From the NCBI GenBank assembly GCA_963730405.1, contig CAVSRW010000001.1:186001-250000 (forward strand): DNA of 64,000 bases, in the 5' to 3' direction. This DNA comes from Gaiellasilicea sp963730405. GTDB lineage: Bacteria; Actinomycetota; Thermoleophilia; Gaiellales; Gaiellaceae. The stretch's first letter is position 1, and each line of letters begins with the position of its first letter. A program made the position numbers and the translations under genes. Of this stretch, positions 58,672-64,000 are shown piece after piece. A model generated the notes under the pieces. It was given only the letters and a program-made list of their open reading frames with translations. It had not been told where the DNA came from and did not search any database.

Positions 58672-60996
58672 GTGGCCTCGCTGAAGGACTACGAACGCAA
58701 GCGCACCCGCGGCAAGACGCCGGAGCCGTTCGCGAAGGGCCGGCGCGGCAAGGCGCCGACCTTCGTCGTCCAGCGCCACGACGCGCGCCGGCTCCACTAC
58801 GACTTCCGGCTCGAGCGCGACGGCGTGCTCCTGAGCTGGGCCGTGCCGAAGGGTGTCCCGCTCGAGCCCGGCACGCAGCACCTGGCCGTGCACGTCGAGG
58901 ACCACCCGCTCTCGTACGCGACCTTCGAGGGCGAGATCCCCGCCGGGAACTACGGTGCCGGGACCGTCGAGATCTGGGATCACGGCACCTACGAGCTCGT
59001 CGAGGAGAAGCCGAACGGCGGTCTGACCGTCGAGCTGCACGGCGAGCGGCTGAACGGGGAGTGGACGCTCGTGCCGGCGAAGCTCGGCGGTGACCCGAAG
59101 AACTGGCTGCTCGTGAAGAAGAAGGAGGCAGCCGCGGCCGAGCCCGGCCGCAAGCGGCGCTCGTACAAGCCGATGCTCGCCACGCTCGCCGACGACGTGC
59201 CGCGCGGCGACGAGTGGCTGCACGAGGTGAAGTGGGACGGCTACCGCGCGATCGTCACCGTCGCCGGCGGCGAGGTCGAGCTGACGAGCCGGAACGGCAA
59301 CTCGCTCACGGCCCGCTTCGAGTCGGTCGCGCGCGCGGTCGTGCAGGCGGTGAAGACGCCGGACTGTGTGCTGGACGGGGAGGTCTGCGCGCTCGACGAG
59401 CAGGGGCGCGCCAGCTTCTCGGCGATGCAGCAGGGATCGGGGCCACTCGTCCTCTACGTCTTCGACGTGCTCGAGGTCGAGGGCGAGCCGCTGATCGACC
59501 GGCCCCTGACCGAGCGGCGGAAGCGTTTGGAGGCACTCCTCGATCGACGCAATCGGACCGTTCGCCTCTCCGAGACGTTCGACGACGGCGAGGGCCTCTA
59601 CCGAGCGGCGGCAGACCAGGAGCTGGAGGGCGTCCTCAGCAAGCGCGCCGAGTCCGCGTATCAGCCGGGTCGGCGGAGCCGCGACTGGCTGAAGGTGAAG
59701 ACCCAGGGCCGCCAGGAGTTCGTGGTCATCGGGTACACGAGCGGTCAAGGCCGCCGCTCGGGACGCTTCGGCTCGCTCGTGCTCGCCGTCAACGAAGGTG
59801 CAGGCCTGCGCTGGGTCGGGAACGTCGGCACCGGCTTCGACGACGCGGAGATCGACCGGCTGCTGCGGCAGCTGGAGCCGGTTCGCCGCGACACGTCGCC
59901 GCTCGCCGAGGTCCCGAAGATGCCGCGCGTGAAGAAGGGCGACGTCGTCTGGGTGGAGCCGAAGCTCGTGGCGGAGGTCCGCTTTGCCGAGTGGACGCAC
60001 GATGGCCGGTTGCGCGCGCCGGTCTACCAGGGGCTGCGCGAGGACAAGGCGGTGAGCGACGTGCAACGCGAGCGACCGCCGATCCCGGAGGAGGTCCGGA
60101 AGGGGAAGCGCGTGCTGAAGCTCTCCAACCTGGACAAGGTCTTCTGGCCGGACGAGGGGATCACCAAGGGCGATCTCCTCGCGTACTACCGGGATGTGGC
60201 GCCGGCGATGCTGCCGCACCTGCGCGACCGGCCGTTCACGATGAAGCGCTACCCGGACGGGTGGACGGGCAAGTTCTTCTTCCAGAAGGACGCCCCGAAG
60301 CACATGCCGGACTGGATCCCGACGGCGAGGTTCGAGGCATCGACGCGCGACCGGCCGCCGAAGCGGCGGCTGATCGACTTCCCGCTCGTGAACGACGAGC
60401 TCGCGCTCCTCTGGGTGGTGAACATGGGCTGTATCGACATGAACACCTGGTACTCCCGGGTCGACAAGCCTTCGCGGCCGGACTGGGTGCTCTTCGACCT
60501 CGACCCGTCTCCGGACGTCGGCTTCCCCGAGACGATCCAGGTCGCGCTCTTGATCAAGCAGACGCTCGAGCTGCTCGAGCTCGAGTCGTTCCCGAAGACG
60601 AGCGGCTCGGAGGGGATCCACATTCTCGTGCCGGTCGCACGGCGGCACACGTACGCCGAGACGCGCGAGTTCTCGGAGATCGTCGCCGGCGCCCTGGCGC
60701 GGGCGCATCCGGGCCTCGTCACGACCGAGTGGACGAGGGCGAAGCGGCGCGGCGTCCTGATCGACTCGAACCAGAACGGCGAGGGGAAGACGATCGCCTC
60801 CGCGTACTCGGTGCGGCCGAAGGCGGGGGGGCCGGTCTCGACGCCGCTGCGCTGGGAGGAGGTGAACGACTCGCTCGACCCGTTCGCGTTCACGATGGAC
60901 GCCGTGCTCGAGCGCGTCGCGCGCGAGGGCGACCTCTTCGAGGGCGTCCTGACGACGAAGCAGTCGCTCTCCGCGGCGCTGAAGACGCTCCGCTAG
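58672..60996 (+). CDS. ligD: Multifunctional NHEJ DNA ligase LigD (PE-LIG-POL)
   Basis: A 774-residue three-domain enzyme of bacterial non-homologous end joining. The 3'-phosphoesterase domain (to about residue 150) has RHDARRLHYDFRLERDG and HVEDHPLSY. The ATP-dependent ligase follows, with adenylated Lys187 in EVKWDGYRA, then DGEVCALDE, EGVLSKR and WLKVKT. The polymerase/primase domain (from about residue 480) shows LSNLDKVFWPDEGITKGDLLAYY, DLDPSPD and SGSEGIHILVP. The domain order is that of Pseudomonas LigD, not of mycobacteria. No Ku gene lies in this window. Confidence 0.95.
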   Translation: MASLKDYERKRTRGKTPEPFAKGRRGKAPTFVVQRHDARRLHYDFRLERDGVLLSWAVPKGVPLEPGTQHLAVHVEDHPLSYATFEGEIPAGNYGAGTVEIWDHGTYELVEEKPNGGLTVELHGERLNGEWTLVPAKLGGDPKNWLLVKKKEAAAAEPGRKRRSYKPMLATLADDVPRGDEWLHEVKWDGYRAIVTVAGGEVELTSRNGNSLTARFESVARAVVQAVKTPDCVLDGEVCALDEQGRASFSAMQQGSGPLVLYVFDVLEVEGEPLIDRPLTERRKRLEALLDRRNRTVRLSETFDDGEGLYRAAADQELEGVLSKRAESAYQPGRRSRDWLKVKTQGRQEFVVIGYTSGQGRRSGRFGSLVLAVNEGAGLRWVGNVGTGFDDAEIDRLLRQLEPVRRDTSPLAEVPKMPRVKKGDVVWVEPKLVAEVRFAEWTHDGRLRAPVYQGLREDKAVSDVQRERPPIPEEVRKGKRVLKLSNLDKVFWPDEGITKGDLLAYYRDVAPAMLPHLRDRPFTMKRYPDGWTGKFFFQKDAPKHMPDWIPTARFEASTRDRPPKRRLIDFPLVNDELALLWVVNMGCIDMNTWYSRVDKPSRPDWVLFDLDPSPDVGFPETIQVALLIKQTLELLELESFPKTSGSEGIHILVPVARRHTYAETREFSEIVAGALARAHPGLVTTEWTRAKRRGVLIDSNQNGEGKTIASAYSVRPKAGGPVSTPLRWEEVNDSLDPFAFTMDAVLERVAREGDLFEGVLTTKQSLSAALKTLR

Positions 60997-61493
60997 GCAT
61001 CCACCGAGAGCACCAGCCTCCGGCCGTTCCGCTCGACCAGCGGCTCGAGCCCCGCATCGGCGAAGCTCTCGCGCAGCTTCGCCTCGAGCACGCGGGCGCC
61101 GGCAGCGTCGAACGCCTCGTAGAAGAGCCAGAGCCTGCCGCCGGGGCGCAGGAGCTGCACGAGCCGCTGCAGCTCCGGGCCGGCCCGCCTCGTCCAGAAG
61201 TGGTTGACCGACGCGGCGAACACGATGTCGAAGCTCGCCGGGACGAAGTCCGCCTCTTCCAGCGCGCAGGTGAGAAAGCGGGCGCGGCCGGCGGCGACGC
61301 TCGCCGCATTGCGCCGCTGCGCCCGTTCGGTCTGGACCGGCGAGCGGTCGATCCCCGCGAGCGTCCCGGTTGTGAGCCGGTCGAGCACGAGCGCAGCCGC
61401 GGCGCCGTTGCCGCCGCCGAGCTCGAGCACATCGTCGGTGGGCCGCGGCTCCAGCGTCTCCACGACCCAGCGCAGCCGGCCGGCGCTGCTCAC
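60993..61493 (-). CDS. Class I SAM-dependent methyltransferase
   Basis: A 166-residue small methyltransferase with Rossmann motif I VLELGGGNGAAAALVLDRL, motif II GIDRSP, then FDIVFAASVNHFW and LLRPGGRLWLFYEAF. GTG 61493 overlaps the stop of the upstream oxidoreductase by 4 bases, so the two are co-transcribed. The long open frame upstream of 61493 lies within the oxidoreductase gene. The substrate is unknown. Its 3' end overlaps ligD's stop. Confidence 0.85.
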   Translation of the reverse strand: MSSAGRLRWVVETLEPRPTDDVLELGGGNGAAAALVLDRLTTGTLAGIDRSPVQTERAQRRNAASVAAGRARFLTCALEEADFVPASFDIVFAASVNHFWTRRAGPELQRLVQLLRPGGRLWLFYEAFDAAGARVLEAKLRESFADAGLEPLVERNGRRLVLSVDA

Positions 61494-62746
61494 CCGTCGA
61501 GCCGCTCCGGGTGGCCGAGGCCGGAGAGCTCGGCGATGTCGCGACGGAAGAAGAGCGAGGTCGTCCAGTCGACGACGACGCGGAGCTTGCGCGAGACGAG
61601 CGGCAGCTGGAGGAGGTGGTAGCTGCGGGTGACGAACCACCCCGGGAAGCCGCGCAGCATCACGCCCATCACGTCGGCGATTCCCTTGTAGCGGCCGAGG
61701 GTCGCGACCTGGCCGAGCATCTTGTAGCGGTACGGGGCCTCGTCGCCGCTCAGGTTTCCGGCGACGCGGCGCGCCTGGCGGAGCGCGTGCTGGCAGGTGG
61801 GTGGATCGAGCCGGCCCGGGGTCGCCTGGTTCGGGACGGCCGCGCAGTCTCCGAGCGCCCAGACCCGCTCGTGGCCGGCGACGCGGAGATAGGGGTCGAC
61901 GGTGACCCGGCCTCGCTCATCGAGCGGCATCCCGAACTGGCCGAGTGTAGGACTCGCCTTCACTCCCGCCGTCCAGACGAGTGTGTGAGCCGGGATGCGG
62001 GTGCCGTTCGAGAGCACCGCCTCGTTCCCGTCGTACGACTCGAGCGTCGTCGAGACGTGGATCTCGACGCCCCGCCCCGACAGCTCCCTCGCGGCGTAGT
62101 CACCGAGCCGGCTGGGGATCTCGGAGAGGATCTTCGGCGCAGCGTCGACGAGCACCCAGCGCTGCGGCACGCCCCGGAGGCGCGGGTACCAGCGGAGCGC
62201 GTCGTGCGTCAGGTCGGAGAGCTCGGCGAGCGCCTCGACGCCCGCGTAGCCGGCACCGACGAAGACGAAACCGAGGTGAGCCGCCGCGTCTCCCGACGCG
62301 AGCTCTGCGTCGGCGGCCTCGAGCTCGCGCAGCACCCGGTTGCGCAGGTGGATCGCGTCGGTGAGGTCCTTGAAGCCGAGGCCGTGCTCGGCGAGCCCGG
62401 GCACCGGAAACGTGCGCGGCACGGCTCCAAGCGCCAGCACGAGCTGGTCGTAGTGGATCTCGAAGGCGCCCGCGTCGGGTGTCTCGACGCTCGCCGACCG
62501 CGCCGCCTCGTCGATCGCGGTGACGCGGCCGAGCACGAGCTCCGCGTGCGGGCACATCTGCCGCAGCGGCACGACCGTGTGGCGGGGCTCGAGCGTCCCC
62601 GACGCCGCCTCGGGGAGCATCGGCGTGTAGAGCATGAAGTTCTCGGGGTTGACGATCGTCGCTCCCCGCCTGCCGAGCAGGCGGGCGACATAGCCGCCCG
62701 CGAAGCCGCCGCCGACGACGAGTACCCCACCGCGCGCCTCACGCAT
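61490..62746 (-). CDS. NDH-2-like FAD/NAD(P)-dependent oxidoreductase
   Basis: A 418-residue flavoprotein. The FAD-binding VLVVGGGFAGGYVARLLG is at the N-terminus, the second nucleotide site FVFVGAGYAGVEALAELSD mid-protein, LVWTAGVKASP and the FAD-contact WALGDCAAVPN follow. A C-terminal amphipathic segment with GWFVTRSYHLLQLPLVSRKL suits membrane attachment, as in type II NADH dehydrogenases passing electrons to quinone. ATG 62746 is chosen; TTG 62782 would add an unlikely extension. TTGTCA and GAGAAT with an 18-base spacer are a weak promoter on this strand. Confidence 0.87.
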   Translation of the reverse strand: MREARGGVLVVGGGFAGGYVARLLGRRGATIVNPENFMLYTPMLPEAASGTLEPRHTVVPLRQMCPHAELVLGRVTAIDEAARSASVETPDAGAFEIHYDQLVLALGAVPRTFPVPGLAEHGLGFKDLTDAIHLRNRVLRELEAADAELASGDAAAHLGFVFVGAGYAGVEALAELSDLTHDALRWYPRLRGVPQRWVLVDAAPKILSEIPSRLGDYAARELSGRGVEIHVSTTLESYDGNEAVLSNGTRIPAHTLVWTAGVKASPTLGQFGMPLDERGRVTVDPYLRVAGHERVWALGDCAAVPNQATPGRLDPPTCQHALRQARRVAGNLSGDEAPYRYKMLGQVATLGRYKGIADVMGVMLRGFPGWFVTRSYHLLQLPLVSRKLRVVVDWTTSLFFRRDIAELSGLGHPERLDG

Positions 62747-62772
62747 CCGACGATTCTCGCAGCAACGGTTGT

Positions 62773-62801
62773 GAATTGACAAAGCTTATTCCTGTCATTA
62801 G
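62773..62801 (+). promoter_or_regulatory. Sulfate-gene promoter element, copy 1
   Basis: GAATTGAC, GCTTAT, CTGTC and ATTAG occur in order over 29 bases. TTGACA is a perfect -35 and TAGAAC (62799-62804) stands 17 bases downstream as a -10. A near-copy of equal length precedes the permease gene at 63852. TGACA and TGTCA are also inverted repeats around the spacer. Confidence 0.55.
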
Positions 62802-62848
62802 AACTCCGAATCTCAAGTAAATCGGTAGACAAGCTCGAAAGGATGCTC

Positions 62849-63844
62849 ATGCGCCGGAGACTCATGGTTCTCGCTCTCCTCGCGGCTGCGGTCGTCTCGT
62901 CCGTCGCCGCCGCCTCGACCAAGGACATCAGGCTCTCGCTCGTCGCCTACTCGACGCCGCGCGAGGCCTACAACCAGCTGATCCCCGAGTTCCAGAAGAC
63001 GCAGGCCGGCGACGGCGTCGGCTTCAGCCAGTCCTACGCGGCGTCGGGCGACCAGACGCGTGCAGTCAAGGCGGGACTGAAAGCGGACATCGTCGCGCTG
63101 TCTCTCGCTCCGGACGTCGACGAGCTCGTCGAGGCGGGTCTCGTCGATGCGAACTGGAAGCGGCAGTCCTACCGCGGCATGGTCACCAACTCGCTCGTCG
63201 TCTTCGTCGTCCGCGACGGCAACCCGAAGAAGATCCGTGGCTGGAACGACCTGATCCGGCCGGGCGTCCAGGTGGTCACGCCCAATCCGTTCACCTCCGG
63301 CGGCGCGCGCTGGAACGTCATGGCGGCCTACGGCGCGCAGCGGAAGCTCGGCAAGACCGACAAGCAGGCGCAGGACTACCTCCTGAAGCTGTTCAAGAAC
63401 GTCGTCTCGCAGGACAAGAGCGCTCGCGACTCGCTGCAGACGTTCAACGCGGGCCGCGGCGACGTCCTGCTGGCGTACGAGAACGAAGCCCTGTTCGCAC
63501 AGTCGCGGGGCCAGAAGCTGCCGTTCGTGATCCCGCGCTCGACGATCCTGATCGAGAACCCGATCGCGGTCCTGAAGACGAGTGACCACAAGCCGGAGGC
63601 GAACGCGTTCCTCCGCTTCCTGCGCACGCCGGCCGCCCAGCGCACCTTCGCCGAGCACGGGTATCGGCCCGTGAACAAGGCGGTCGCCCGCGAGTTCACG
63701 AAGAAGTTCCCCGCGAGGCCCGGTCAATTCACGATCGAGCAGCTCGGGCTCGGCGGCTGGGATCGCGTCCAGAAGCGGTTCTTCGACCCCCGCACGGGCG
63801 TGATGGCGCGGATCGAACGGCAGGTCGGGGGCGTCACGGGCTAA
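62849..63844 (+). CDS. Sulfate ABC transporter substrate-binding protein
   Basis: A 331-residue exported binding protein of the Sbp/CysP family. The signal peptide (residues 1 to about 21, ending VAAAS) is followed by LSLVAYSTPREAYNQLIPEFQ, VGFSQSYAASGDQTRAVKAGLKADIVALS (sulfate-binding Ser/Gly loop), TPNPFTSGGARWNVMAAYGA and the GRGDVLLAYENEA segment. It captures sulfate or thiosulfate outside the membrane. ATG 62843 is 6 bases upstream in frame; GAAAGG at 62837-62842 is better spaced for ATG 62849. The permease gene follows with its own promoter copy. Confidence 0.92.
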   Translation: MRRRLMVLALLAAAVVSSVAAASTKDIRLSLVAYSTPREAYNQLIPEFQKTQAGDGVGFSQSYAASGDQTRAVKAGLKADIVALSLAPDVDELVEAGLVDANWKRQSYRGMVTNSLVVFVVRDGNPKKIRGWNDLIRPGVQVVTPNPFTSGGARWNVMAAYGAQRKLGKTDKQAQDYLLKLFKNVVSQDKSARDSLQTFNAGRGDVLLAYENEALFAQSRGQKLPFVIPRSTILIENPIAVLKTSDHKPEANAFLRFLRTPAAQRTFAEHGYRPVNKAVAREFTKKFPARPGQFTIEQLGLGGWDRVQKRFFDPRTGVMARIERQVGGVTG

Positions 63845-63851
63845 CCTTCTC

Positions 63852-63880
63852 GAATTGACGGCGCTTATGCTGTCGATTAG
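63852..63880 (+). promoter_or_regulatory. Sulfate-gene promoter element, copy 2
   Basis: Shares 20 of 29 positions with the element at 62773, including GAATTGAC, GCTTAT and ATTAG. -35 TTGACG (63855-63860) and -10 TAGCTT (63878-63883) are 17 bases apart, and ATG 63895 follows after 11 bases. Confidence 0.55.
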
Positions 63881-63894
63881 CTTTGCCTATTCGT

Positions 63895-64000
63895 ATGAGC
63901 ACCGTCGACGTCGCCTCCAGACCGGTCAAGCTGCAGAGCGAGAGGGCCACCACGGCCCTCTCGCTCGGTCTCGTCACCACGTATCTGTCGCTGATCGTCG
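63895..64000 (+). CDS. cysT: Sulfate ABC transporter permease CysT, N-terminal fragment
   Basis: Only 35 residues are in the window. After a polar start (STVDVASRPVKLQSERATT) comes ALSLGLVTTYLSLIV, which matches the first membrane helix of CysT/CysU sulfate permeases. The adjacent sulfate-binding protein gene supports the assignment. The rest of the operon (CysW, CysA) would lie beyond 64000. Confidence 0.75.
   Translation, partial: MSTVDVASRPVKLQSERATTALSLGLVTTYLSLIV

Noticed and set aside
58531..60708. A 725-codon antisense frame opposite ligD
   Set aside because: Composition (Arg, Asp, Val, His) and absence of motifs mark it as a shadow of the ligD codons.

Overview
The window is a 64 kb, very GC-rich stretch with dense, interleaved genes on both strands. 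Gene content and order point to a deep-branching actinobacterium, most likely class Thermoleophilia (Gaiellales/Solirubrobacterales type). The supporting signs are the replication-origin synteny rsmG-jag-yidC-yidD-rnpA-rpmH / dnaA-dnaN-recF-dciA-gyrB-gyrA with parAB nearby, frequent GTG/TTG starts, many leaderless promoters, a UbiA-type prenyltransferase of the kind found with futalosine menaquinone synthesis, and sulfate ABC transport. The placement is an inference from gene content; no rRNA is present.

Layout. 1-2.5 kb: end of a purine permease, a LiaF-like protein and an amidase. 2.5-12.2 kb: one long minus-strand operon of 13 genes, almost all overlapping, that makes respiratory cofactors. 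In transcription order it is otsA, moaC, moaB, ubiA/mqnP, ccmA, ccmB, ccmC, ccmD, hemX, hemA, hemC, hemD and a SAM hydroxide adenosyltransferase. 12.2-18 kb: RsbW-like kinase, HtrA protease and a two-component system (envelope stress), then an M28-peptidase-like membrane protein. 18-26.7 kb: moeA, a cluster of polyprenol-type and membrane glycosyltransferases, a class A penicillin-binding protein and an MscS channel. 26.7-29.1 kb: CPBP protease, chorismate mutase, bifunctional nuclease, two small unknown genes and tRNA-Ile(GAT).

29-44 kb is the chromosome origin: parBA, rsmG, jag, yidC, yidD, rnpA, rpmH, an AT-richer DnaA-box region, dnaA, dnaN, recF, dciA, gyrB and gyrA, followed by a MerR-like regulator. 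44-48.4 kb: slipin/NfeD pair and a secreted PGRP-type amidase. 48.4-53.3 kb: an ECF sigma factor translationally coupled to fabZ-fabH-fabD-fabG-fabF; accD and accA lie at 56.7-58.4 kb, so most type II fatty-acid synthesis is here, but acpP is not. 53.3-56.6 kb: acetyltransferases, a HAD dehalogenase and a zinc-ribbon arginase-like protein. 58.7-64 kb: LigD-type DNA ligase, a methyltransferase, an NDH-2-like oxidoreductase, and the start of a sulfate-import operon.

Three things stand out. (1) Four genes (dnaA, recF, yidC, one glycosyltransferase) each carry exactly one extra base, usually at a G/C run. This makes yidC and jag look fused and splits dnaA and recF; sequencing or assembly error is the simplest explanation. 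(2) About fifteen genes have a TAnnnT box ending about 6 nt before the start codon, which is a leaderless-transcription grammar that decides many starts and reveals two tiny ORFs. (3) Some sites are dual-purpose: a terminator hairpin that contains the gyrB -10 box, and a perfect 20-bp palindrome over the predicted -35 region of htrA. I found no CRISPR array, insertion sequence, prophage or obvious new defence system.
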